DNA from: Todiramphus chloris collaris | Lineage: Eukaryota; Chordata; Aves; Coraciiformes; Alcedinidae | Direction of reading: 5' to 3' | Assembly: GCA_025345505.1 (NCBI GenBank) | Contig: JANVCC010000152.1 | Span: forward strand, 1,807,318 to 1,871,317 | Length of the DNA stretch: 64,000 bases | Part shown: positions 38,401 to 49,955 of the stretch, one piece after another | Layout of the letters: every line of letters starts with the position of its first letter | Numbering within the stretch: the first letter of the stretch is position 1 | Position numbers and translations under genes: made by a program | Notes under the pieces: generated by a model | Told to the model about the DNA's origin: nothing | Database searches by the model: none | What the model saw: the letters and a program-made list of their open reading frames with translations, nothing else

Positions 38401-41054
38401 TTCTTACCAGGGCAGGTAGTTCCAGTTTGCATGCCATGCACCAGCAAAGCAAATTCCTGCCATCCACATCCCAGACAAGTGTCTTCCTCATCACTACAGA
38501 AGAGGCTGTTGTTAGTTGATGTTTTCTGTGCACTACCTTTATTTGGCTGAAAAGCTTCAACTGAAAAATATTCTTGTTATGGTGCTTATGTGGGATACCA
38601 AGGACCAGGACTGCTGTAGGATTTCTTTCTCCACCAGGGATGATACAGAGGCTTACATCAAGTAAAGTAAATCCTACATCTGTCACAGGAAATTCAGTGG
38701 CAGGATGGTTTCAGACTGTTCTTTGCATGCAAACATGTTCTCGTAAGGTAACTGGGCAAACACATTCTTGATGAATCTGTTTCAAAGCCATAGCAGTTTG
38801 GTTAAGAGTAGATTAGAGGAACAAATTGATTGGTTTGTTGGTTTAGGAAGGAAGACGGGAGCGCAGTGTATGAGCGTCTGGGGGCGTTGCACAATCCACT
38901 AGTGGAAATTTAGATGCAGTACATTAAATTATAGCCTACTTATGGATTTGAGGCTGTCCATGTGATTAAATAGTAACTCAGACACAGAGAACCTTGAGAT
39001 CTGAACCCTACAGTGAGGAGAAAACAACACACAGTTCCCACATTGGTTTAGCCAATTCAAAAGACTTCTACTACGTACAATCTTTAATCTAATATTTTCT
39101 CAGCAGACTGCTGTGCCTGAGAGGAAAAAAAAAACCTAGCTCAAGGCAGTTGGTGTAAAATCTAATGTAAAATCTAATTTTGCATAGAATTGAAAAGAAC
39201 AAAAAGTGACCGTGAATGATATAATTGGTTTTTGTAGGTTGTAAAGCCAGACGGGAACATAATCTCATCACCTGTATGATACCTGTATGAGGACCTTGTG
39301 CCAGTGCCCTCTGCCTCCTTCCAGCTGTTTGGTCTCTGAGAGACCCAAAGGCAGAAAGCAGGAGGACTGAATGGAGTTCAGCACATACCTGAGCTGGCTC
39401 TGTAAAAAACACTCTGATGACCAGCATGACATGCCATAGATGTGAAACCACCTGGGGCTCACCTCATTAGACAGCCTCTGTCCATGACTTCTTTCTCATT
39501 CCTAGTGGTGGAGCTTAGTCTAGTTTCAAATTCCTAAGTGGTGATGGGTTTGATTCTGGGTGCCACTGTAGTACCGCTGTTAAATCAGGAATTATACACA
39601 GCTACACTATGATAAAGACAGAAGGGGGGTGTGTGTGTGTGGGTGTGTGTGTGTTAGGTGCTTTCTGTAGTATCTCTGATCACAGCAGAGATTTATTAGC
39701 CTTTTACTGGGTAAGCTACAGCCAGTGTTTAAGTCTACCCACTGGAAAAGAAGAAAGCTGTGCCTTTTTTCATTTTTGTGATCATTTGGCACTGTGTTTT
39801 GCTGCTGTTGTTTGCATTCCTCTCTGCATGCTTCAGAGTATCCATGCCTGACACTCTCCCATTGTTATACTCTTGAATTCCCATACAAAAAATAGAGTAA
39901 GAAACGGTAGGAAAAAAACACGCTAAACACGCAACTTCCATGTGAGTCACTTTGAGATGTTTCTGTTCAGTTACTGACATTTCACTGACAGCCCCATCAG
40001 AATAAGTTTTGGGAAGTGAATTTGACAGCAATGGTCTGGCAGATCTTACACCACCGTTTCAAAATTGTATCTCGATGAAACATGTTGGCAACTGTGTGTA
40101 CATGACCTCTGTTTTTCCTTCACTGACAAATGCTGGTGGCAGCCTAAACCATTGTTCTTTTTATTTAAAACAAGTCTTTCAACTGGGAGCCAAGAAAATG
40201 CTTTTTGGGAAAGCTTTGAAAAAATCATGAAAGAAATCCAGCGGCTTACAAGAATTTTCCATTGCCTTGCTATTCACAAAGAGGAATAGAAACTTTCTGT
40301 ATGTTTTGGGTAATCCGTAGCTCCTGAACACTGCACCTTGTCCTGTCAAATGAACTTATGATTAATAATTCATTTTTTTTCATATTTATTGGTGCTTTCA
40401 GACATTTATAGCCTTGGACCCTTCAGATTATTCCATTTTTTGACAATATATACACATCTCTGATTCCTGTTCATAAGGTATATCATTTGTCAGTCTTTAT
40501 TATTTCTGCTGCCCATCATTCTTTAAACAGTTTTCCATACAACTTGAACTGTGGTACATTTGTACAAACAATTTTTTGGCATAATACCGTCAGGAATACG
40601 TGTCTTCCTTCAGAAACATCTCACCAGCTCAATCAAGTTTCTACCTGCTAATACAATTAAAGTGTTCAGAACCAGCAGCGTGGCTCCAACTATAATCTGA
40701 CAGCAATGGGCTCATTTAAATTGGGGATTGTCAGATGAGCAACTGCTGCTGATTTTGGCTAGCAAAGAGAAGGGTGACCTTTCAGGTAAGTATGAGTTAA
40801 AAAAGGTCACTTCTATCCCTACCATCCCAGCACATTTGTGACATAATGTGCCCTGAGTAGGAAATAACAGTAAACAAGTAAGCTGTTCAGACACAGGTAC
40901 TCTGCAGTTTTCAGTGCTTCTCACAGGGAGTTTATTATATGGCATTACACAGAAGCCAGGCTGAAACTAACTCTGTTATTTCATTAGTCAAAGTTAGTAG
41001 CTTGGCTAGATTTAAAAAAGCTTTAGTAAAAAAACTTACTCATTTTTTGTCATT
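35431..41054. other. Intergenic sequence between SMCO4 and DEUP1
   Basis: No exon, RNA gene or intact transposon is recognised. A short word near 35875-35905 (CAGCGAAGTCAATGGGACTG) resembles old sauropsid interspersed repeats, but too little remains to name a family. A GT microsatellite lies at 39624-39655. Open frames here are short and unsupported. Confidence 0.5.
39624..39655 (+). repeat. (GT)n microsatellite
   Basis: About 30 bases of G followed by alternating GT, broken once by GGG. Confidence 0.9.
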
Positions 41055-42072
41055 CACACAGAATCACAGAATGGTGGAGGTTGGAAGGGACCTCTGGAGA
41101 TCATCAAGTCTAATGCCCCTGCCAAAGCAGGTACACCTAGATCAGGTTGCACAGGAATGCATCCAGATGGGTTTTGAAAGTCTCCAGAGAAGGAGACTCC
41201 ACAGACTCCCTGGGCAGCCTGTTCCAGGGCTCCATCACCCTCTAAGGAAATAAGTTTCTCTTCATATTTAGATGGAACATTCTGTGTTCCAGTTTGTGCT
41301 TGTTGCACATCATCCTATTAATGGGCTTTACTAAAAAGAGACTGGCCTCATCCTCTTGACACTCAGGCTTCTCTTTTCCAGTCTAAACAGACCCAGGTCT
41401 CAGCCTTTCCTCATAAGAGACATGTTCCAGTCCCCTGTCTTTGTAACTTTCTGCTGGACTCTCTTCAGTGGTTCCCTGTCTCTCTTGAACTGGTGAACCC
41501 AGAACTGGACACAATACTCCAGATGTGGCCTCACTATCGCAGAGTAGAGAGGGAGGAGAACCTCCATCAACCTGCTTTCCTCACCCTTCTTAATGCATCC
41601 CAGGGTACCATTGGCCTTCTTGGCTACAAGAGCATACTGATGGCTCATGGTGAACTTACTGCCCACCAGGACCTCAAGGTCCTTCTCCACAAAGCTACTT
41701 TCCAACAAGTCAACCCCTAACCTGTACTGGTATATGGGGTTATTCCTCCACAGTTGCAGGAGTCTACACTTGTCCTTGTTGAGCCTCATTAGGTTCCTCT
41801 CTGCCCAACTCTCACGCCTGTCCAGATCTCACAGAATGGCAGCACAGCCTTCTGGTATGTCAGCCACTCCTCAGTTTTGTATCATCAGCAAACTTGCTGA
41901 GGGTACGCTCTCTGTCCCTTCATCCAGGTCACTGATGAAGATGTTGAACAAGGCTGGACCCAGCACTGACCCCCGTGGAACTCTGCAAGCCTCTAACTAG
42001 AGTGTGCCACTGATCACAACCCTCTGAGCTGTGTCTTTCACCCAGTTCTCACCATATCATCACACTGACCCT
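41055..42072 (-). mobile_element. CR1 LINE, about 1 kb of ORF2 3' region, inverted
   Basis: The longest CR1 copy in the window, on the - strand. The + strand opens with ACAGAATCACAGAATGGTGG and the complement of GGTCCCTTCCAAC. The - strand then carries the end of ORF2, including part of the reverse transcriptase C-terminal region. Recognisable words are KDKCRLLQLWRNNP, VDLLESSFVEKDLEVLVGSK, ALVAKKANGTLGCIKK and LPLYSAIVRPHLEYCVQFW. The frame is about 130 codons open (41400-41789) but is broken by frameshifts on both sides, and the start of the element is missing. The left-hand element end is certain; the right border is approximate. Confidence 0.95.
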
Positions 42073-43624
42073 TACCATGAGAGCAATCCTCAGGCCTGGA
42101 CTGAACTCAGACACGCAAGTTTCTTTGAAGACCTGGAGCATACTGTCTTCTTGTACATTTATATCGTGCAGTGGCAAAAGAGTCTGGCTAACTGGCTAAT
42201 ATCCCTTGGTTTCTTTTTTTTTTCTCTTGCTCTTCTGAAAGACAATAATTTGCTGTCTTTGCCTGTACGGCTATTTCCCATCTTCAACTTTAGCTTCATT
42301 TCAAGAGGTTCCTAAATGTCTTCATTAGTTCTTTAACAGTTGCCAAATGCATCTCCCCTTAAGTTGAGGACATGTATATTTAGTTAGTTCAGATGCCCCT
42401 CCATCATCTTTTCAGTCAGTCCTTGTTCCTCCAGCTGAGTCTAGTGATTTTCCTGAATTTTCTTGTAAAAGGTTCTCTGATGTCCTCATTTTCATTACTC
42501 ATTTTATTGCAAACTAAGCCAAACTGGTATTTAAAATCTTGGTATTTTGTCTAATTATGACGTAGCATATTTTGTCTTAATGGAAATATAGCTTCCAAAA
42601 ACAATTTACATTTTTGCTGTGGTCTTGAATATTAATGAGACTTCTTTTACTCACAAACTGGAGCTGTTTGACAGTCTGGTATTATTTTTATCCAGATTTT
42701 TCCAGGAAGTTGGCAACAGTATACGCTGGAAAGCAGTTCTTCAGTAGCTCTTTCAGTGAAATTGGTGGTTCATCAACACTGTCTGTAATTTCTGTTTCGC
42801 TTGCACAGCAATAGAATTCAGTATGAATTGCAAATAAAAGGAATCTCATCATCATGCAGTTTTTCGGCACATGGAGTCAATTTAACTCTGCTCCGTTTTA
42901 GAATGTTTTCCTCTGTTGCAGAAATATATAAATAATTTCGGCCCTTACCTAAGACTGACCGCAATTTATCTGAAGCTAAAGATTTTTTCCCTGTTCTAAG
43001 GTAGTTAAACAATGAGCCAACATAATATCAGAACATCAATACCAAAACAATTGGAAAGTGTTAAGCATGAAAATCATATGAGATCAGGCTCTGCCCCAGG
43101 TGAATTCTATAGGTCTGGTAAATGGAGTAACACTGGTGGCTTCGAAATACGTGCTTTGTCTATTTGCGTTCCTCTCACAGACTTGCATGGCTTAGAGCAG
43201 AAGAAAGAGCTCAAACTTCTCATTTCAAGGCTCCCAAGGGCTATTTCTATAGCCAAGAATAACCAGAGCAGAGATAAGCTCTTTATGGTAGGAGTTATGA
43301 CATGGCTAAAGGCCTCTATTATTCTTGTTCTCTGCAATTTAGAGAATTTCTTTTGGCTGATTATATTTTCAAGGGAATAATTCCACTTACAAGCCCTCTG
43401 TACATCACAAAATTGAAAGTATCTTACTTAACTTACAGTGCTGCAACAGAGTCTCTGCTGCACGCAGTTTAATAATATAGTCAAGTAGTAGTTTAGTAAT
43501 ATAGTCGTTAGAATATACCTAAATCCATAGGGTAATGATTTTCTTACTGAAACCTTGGTGTTATAAATTGTCGATGTGCCTAAATACATTAAGCAGCTAG
43601 TTGGGAGATTTTAGTTCTAAGAAA
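42073..43624. other. Intergenic sequence just past the DEUP1 3' end
   Basis: No recognised gene. Two overlapping - strand frames at 42688-43012 have protein-like composition (see findings), but I could not assign them to a family. A + strand frame at 43012-43380 has no start context or splice support. Confidence 0.4.
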
Positions 43625-43644
43625 CTCATGGGTGATTACTTGGG

Positions 43645-43650
43645 TTTATT
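43645..43650 (-). terminator. DEUP1: Polyadenylation signal of DEUP1
   Basis: AATAAA on the - strand only 20 bases after the TAA stop of DEUP1. If used, the 3' UTR is only about 40-50 bases long. No other strong signal lies closer. Confidence 0.65.
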
Positions 43651-43670
43651 TTCTAAATTGCATGACTGCC

Positions 43671-43841
43671 TTAAGAATGCCTCTTTTGCTGTATCCTGCC
43701 GTATTTTTTTAGAGTATTTTCAGAATGTCTTTGCAGTTCTTCAAGGTGTGAATTTATATGTTCTTCAAACTCTCTTGTATGTTTCTCTTCCTCTTGAAGG
43801 AATTTTTCTGTTGTTGCAAGGAAAGACATCTCAGGGGAAGA
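43671..43841 (-). CDS. DEUP1: DEUP1 last coding exon
   Basis: Encodes the final 56 residues (344-399 of the visible protein), starting SSPEMSFLATTEKFLQEEEK and ending QQKRHS-stop. Acceptor: CTATTCATTGCTCAG, phase 0. It is a charged amphipathic helix that aligns with the conserved C-terminus of mammalian DEUP1. In the paralogue CEP63 the matching C-terminal helix forms the complex with CEP152, so the same role is inferred here. Confidence 0.95.
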   Translation of the reverse strand, partial: SSPEMSFLATTEKFLQEEEKHTREFEEHINSHLEELQRHSENTLKKYGRIQQKRHS

Positions 43842-46800
43842 CTGAGCAATGAATAGAAAATCATGGTTAGGAAAAACCAGCAAGTGCTACAACGTGTTTG
43901 CATTATCAAGTTTTAGATTTTGAAAAGATCTTAACCTATAACAGTCAACAGTACTGTAACACTTTACAGCTCTCGAAGAAAAGATGAATTTGGGCATGTA
44001 TTTTTAAAGACATTCAGGTGCCTAAATGGCAATGCGAACATGATGTTTGAATACCTGTGATATTCACGGCGTTAGGATGTAGATTTAAATATTCCATTAG
44101 AGAGTATTACGCTGCTTCAGAAACTCCAAAACCTTTGAATCAGCTTAAGGTTATGTTCACCATTTGTATAATTTAGACCAGAACAGAGGAGAATAATCTG
44201 GTTTTTGGAATTACAGAAAATAACTAGTGTTGGGTACTGCTGATTGCATCCTGTAATTTTAGCTCCCTGTTTCTGTGATTTGAAGCTTTCTGAAGAAAGG
44301 AAGAAAACCTATGCTCATTTTAGTACTATCAACTTCAAGCCCTGGTATTTTGGAGAATGTACTAAATTTTATTCTCTGCAAGTAGTTCGCTGAAAGATCT
44401 TCTTCCTATTTAATGAGCATTTAGTAGACTGAGACATAAACCATACCAAAATTGGTCTTAAAATTGTTGTCATGGGATGCAGAGTTGTATAAAGCAAAGG
44501 ACATGAGTGAGTCTTTACTGGAACAAGTTCTAAATATGTAAGCAGCAAGTTTTGTAAATTCTTTTTGTTACTAAGGAAGATACATTAATCGGAATGTCTT
44601 TATCAAAATAAATATTAAATAATTTTTCTTTACCTAAAGATATTATGTTTGTTATTAGTCTAGAATGTCTGGTTTGTTGTTTTTTTTTTTTTTTCTGGAA
44701 TGTAAAAAGGAGAGCTTCTCTGTCAGCACATCAAATAGGAATGGCTTCAAATTACTAAAATATTCAAATGTTTTATGGAAAAGGCCAATTCTATTACACC
44801 CATACATTTTTATTCTAGGGTCTGTGACATCAGAATGGGACATTCCTTATTTCCACCGCAACTAGAGGCATGTTTGGTCTTTGCTTTCAACCTGGTTCAA
44901 AACTGCCCTTTAGCAGCTTTGCAGTCCAAAAGATAATACCTACAGAAAAGCTTTAAAGCATTGTTCAAACTCTTTGCAGACCTTGAGATGAAATTTAGAT
45001 ATTTCCTCTAGGAAACCCCATTTCTTTTCAAAGTACAGCAAGTATGCAATAGCTGGAAGTATATTCTGAATGTAGTAACATCCTTCTAGAGCGAGACAGG
45101 CTTTCTGATGTATAGGGCTCCTAAAATGAAATTCATAGATAAAGCAAAATCTTCCTTTTCCCAGTCCCTCCAAAGTAGTGTTTTAAGAGAGCAAGGAATA
45201 AAAAGTGCCTGAATTTGCCATGTAGGAATAAGGAAACGAAACTCTTCTATCAATCCCTGCACTAGCAAGGGTGAGAAAGAATGTTAATCTTCCAATGTTT
45301 GAGAAACTCTGGGGGGTGATCACCTGCCTTCTGGTTGTCCTCAGAAACACATACATGATTTCCCATACAAAAATCATTATTCTTTTCATATGAAGAGTTG
45401 TTCCTGAGATTCTGAATGCCATTGCTACATGCACATTTATTTCTTCATGGGCTAAATCACAAATACATGTCCTTTTGACATTTGGATTCAATGTTAGAAC
45501 TATTTTTAACTATTTGAAGAAGGCTTTCATATTATGAAGAAGACATCAGATTTGGAGGCTTTACTTACAGAATCACCATGTGTTTCACTTATTGTGTACC
45601 AACTCTGAAGTCACTGAATCGGTATTAAGCAAATAAAATAGTCTCCATGAGAAGTGTAAGAAACTGTGAAAATGTGAATCTGAAATATGAATTTAATAGG
45701 TGCCAGCACCTAGAGAAGATGTCATGTTGGACATTTTCATATGGATGGCTGATTTACGCAAGTGTTAGTCTTCAGAAACATTATGTCAAGTTACGGGAGG
45801 TTCTCAGAGATTCATTATAACATTATTTACAATTGCTGACTTCTCATTAGAAACATAATGGCCCCATGATCAAGCTATCTTCCTAAAATGCTAGTGTCCT
45901 TGGCTTCAACTTACAGCAACTTACTTTGATGTGATTTTATTCTTGAAATACACTGTAAACTCCAAATGAGATATTTCTGAATTTCATCAGAGTTGACAAA
46001 AGGATGTTTATCACTTAGAATAAGCAGATCATGGTTTCCTATAGCTCCTTACCTGAGGGTCAGACATCACTATCCTTTTACATAGGTCCCTAATGCACTA
46101 GGTTTTATGTACTTTAAAAGAAGGTTGTATCTTAACAGGTCTAAAAGGCTACATTGCTTGTTAGCAACTGAGCTTTGGTTTCATTGTGTTGTTTATTGTC
46201 TATACTTTCAGTGCCTGAGGACATAAAACCATAAAGAAACTGTTTTAATACATGTCTCAGATGAGATTCATAGTCTCTAATTTTGTATGTCTTTTCATCA
46301 GATGACATTTCTTTTATCTCTTTCAGTTTTCTAACTGGACCTGGGTAGAAATAGGTCCACTGGTAAGCTTTCAGCTTAACTTGTTTGGGTAGTTAGGCAA
46401 CAAGGACTCTATTTTTTTTTTTATTTCTACAGTATCAGCTGATCCCATATTTCTTGGGTGTATACCAGTAATGAGAACCACCTTTTTGCCTCATCTTTTG
46501 CTGGAAATGAACGTGTGCACTTAATCGAGATATAGATTTCCACATGTGAAATATGTGCTAATGCCCTGGTTTGAGCTACAAAAAGACCAATTCTGTTCAG
46601 TGATTCTACTTTTCATCTTAGTCTCTTCTAACTAACTGCACTGTCTGAAGGTAACGGCATAAATTTGCAGTGTCTGTTTCTAGCAGTGGTAATGCTGGAT
46701 GTTTACAGTTACTACCAAGCATTGATATGCAGAAAGGCTCTTGCTTATACTTGATCCTGTGAAGATCAAGGTCACTGCTAAATCTTATGTGCCAGGTTGG

Positions 46801-49800
46801 GGGTACAGGAAGTAAGAGGTCACACCTGAAGGGAGGAGCGGACAGGACAGGTGACCCTAAACTGACCAACGAGGGATTCCAGCCTGTATGCATCATATTC
46901 AGTATAAAGCTGAGAGATCATGAGGGTCAAGTGTCTTCTTCAATGGCCAGCATCCAAGGAGGATTCTGTCCATTCTGCCTTCAATACTGATCCATGTGTT
47001 CCTGAATGAAGTTCCAGAATCCAGGTCCTGAACACAGTTCTTTTCTGCTTCTGGGTTCAGTCTGGGACTTCCCCAGTGCCTGCTCCACAGCGTCAGTGGT
47101 GATGATTACATAATTGCCACTGGGGAGGTGGGGTTTCATATATTTGTATGTATATTTCATTTTATTATTTTTTCATTAAAGCTGATTTAGTTTTCTTTTC
47201 CAGTCTCTCACCCTTATTCCCCTTAGATTTAAGTCTGTCTAAAGCCCTAGAGACTATTTTCCCTCTTTCTTAAATACCAAGAGAGTAATTTTGGTAGGAC
47301 ATCACCTGCAATTCCAAAGTTTCCAGTCAGTGCTACAAATACTCTTCAGAAAACTGGTCCTTTATAGTATCTTCCGAAGTAGAGGAGATTTCACTTATGC
47401 AAAACATCAGTCCTGAAAACTCTGTCAAAGATCTCTGGTTTGCAACATATCACATGGTTCTGAACACAGAACTCTAGAGTAGAAGACTGGTGAATCATCT
47501 CTGCACTAAAGCTGTGGTATCAAATATCTGAGTGATGATCTAATTTTGACAAGCTACTGAACTTGTACCTGCTTCAATGCCACTGATTTGGACTTGGACT
47601 CTGTATGAGAAATATTTCATAGTTTCATTATGTACTTTGCCCACACACCAGCTGTAAAGTGTTTTCCTTAGAATCTAGTCAACTGTCTTGGCATCAGCCC
47701 TGCCCTGAGTGCCAGCTAGGCAATAGTTTCCTTGTAGCTAGCAAAAGTGTCTCACAATGGACATTTTCCCTGGGCTGGCTGGAAACAGGTTGTCTGGTGT
47801 CTCTGTCTGACACTTCCAAAAGTTCTCCCAGGGCTTGCGAAACCAAAAGCCATTTACTTAAAATTCATGTGAAGCATAATAATATAAAAATGGAAGTGAG
47901 GTGAAATGCCCAGGTCTATATGGTTCTCACTTTTCTCTGACTACTGGCACACAGCTGCCATACCATGGTCAGTGAAGGGCTGCACTGCAATCTCAGCTTC
48001 CCAGGCAGGCCATCCCTGTGGTGCTCCCTTATCAACAGTGAGATTCTGGACTATGAAGACAGGCTTCCAGCAGCCATATCTCCAGTAGGAAAGTACATAT
48101 GCCCATTTTTGAGGTGGACAGCAGACTGGAGTATGACCACCACAAACTGCTTGAAGATTGCAAGATATTAGTCGACAAAGGGATACATGGGCAATCCAAA
48201 CTATAACCCATTGTCTGAAGGATAACAAGATGGAGATCGACTGAAGGACAGTAGGTGGTGTGTGTCAGGAAAGGGAAGCAGGGCAACACAGTTCCGGGTA
48301 TGGAAAGCTATCACGATAGACTGGTTGCTGCCTGACTGCCTGCAGGGAACCATTCAAGAAAGGACATGTGGACACTTGCAACCAATTGTGATCTGTTTAC
48401 GGGCACATGGCGAGTTGCGTGAGCTATATAAACCGGGTGTGTATAGCAATAAAGGGTCGTCATTGTTTACTTTGATCACATTGGTCGTGTGTGGTGTCCA
48501 TTTTTCCTCTGCAGAAGATGACTGTTGGTGTCATGATGCTTCTTTTCTACATAAGGCGACAAGTGGCAAGCAAATTGCCTATTGGTTCTCCCTAGTAAAT
48601 GCTGAAGTTTTCCATCGTCTCTCTCTACAGGATCAGCCACATGCTTGCAGTTTAGGGTCACCTGGGCACAAAGATGCACGTACTTCAGCTGGACAGAGAG
48701 ATGGCCCCAGCCCATGCTTTACTAATATGTATTTAATGATGGTGTGGTTGCATGCTTTGAGGTCTGGAAAATAAATCCTAAATTATCAAGTGGAAAAAAT
48801 CACTCCTGTAGTGGAGACCTAAGGAAGAATAGAAGATACTAAGGAAGCTAAACCTCATATTTACAGAGAGATCTAAAGTCAAATAATTACAGAGAGTTTT
48901 TCCTAAGAAGTTGCCCTAGGCAAAGTGGGAATTGTCCCACGTGTCATGGAGGTTGGTAATCTCCAGCCTATGAAGACTGAAAGAAAAAATGCTGCACTAT
49001 GCCTCTTACATTTCAAGAAAAGTAAGGATTACAGCAGTTATCACTTGTGCTTCTTTTCAAATACAATAGCTAACACAGAAAATAGTTGCTGCAATTCCTC
49101 TAATTTCATCCATCAGTCAAATGCTGTAGAAACTTTATTTAGTCTAGCAGCACTTAAGGCAGTAAGTTTGCAGTCATTATGGAAATACACGAAGCAGAGT
49201 GCCCTTACAGAAGGCAATATGAAGCAGAGTGCCCCACTATAGAAAGCAATGAGCTAAAATGTAGAAATCTCTCTCACAGTCACATAATGGCAGGTAATTA
49301 TCACCATCGTTATTAGAACAGAGGTATGGCCCAGTAGGGGATGTTTAATCCATAAAAAACTGCATTTATGTTAAGATAAAGTATTTCCATTTTTGCTAGT
49401 CTGGCACTGTATAAATAACAATGACAACAGGGGTGATCTAATTTTTGGCTCCTCCAAGGCTGGATCCACAGATGGATTTTTGAGAATATACGTGTTATAG
49501 GAAAATAGTTACTTACTGATGATTTTATTTCTTCTGCATTGTAAGAAAGGCTCAGTAAGCTGCCTGTTCTGCCCTTTTCAGGAAACGGTCCTCCAAAGCC
49601 CAAAGGATAACCCATTGTTGGTGATGGAGATTTATCATCTATTTTCTTTCCGTGACCTCTGTGAAGCGTATGAGAAGATAAAGTGCTATCACTTTTTGAA
49701 CCAGTGATACTGTCTTGGCCATATGAAGCAGGGCCACAGTTTCTGCAGTATCCACTGGTTGGGAACATAGCAGTCCATTGTTCCAATGCATCTTTCTTTT

Positions 49801-49915
49801 GGAAAGTTCTAAATGAGAAAAAAAAAAAAAATCAAAGTATGAAAAACACATAAAACTCTTAAGATGTCGCAGCAAAGACATGGATGTTGTGGTTTGGTTT
49901 GATGTTTGTTTTTGG

Positions 49916-49955
<40 letters not shown>

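Larger units (their letters stand above)
43842..49516 (-). other. DEUP1: DEUP1 intron containing two solo LTRs
   Basis: 5.7-kb intron between the last two coding exons. It holds an ERVL-like LTR and an alpharetrovirus/ERVK-like LTR, both in the + orientation and therefore antisense to DEUP1. A short unassigned - strand frame lies at 44940-45173. No further DEUP1 exon is needed, because the flanking exons join in phase 0. Confidence 0.8.

Noticed and set aside
43012-43380. 122-codon + strand frame
   Set aside because: No splice context, no domain and an opposite-strand frame over the same bases. Probably chance or an old repeat.
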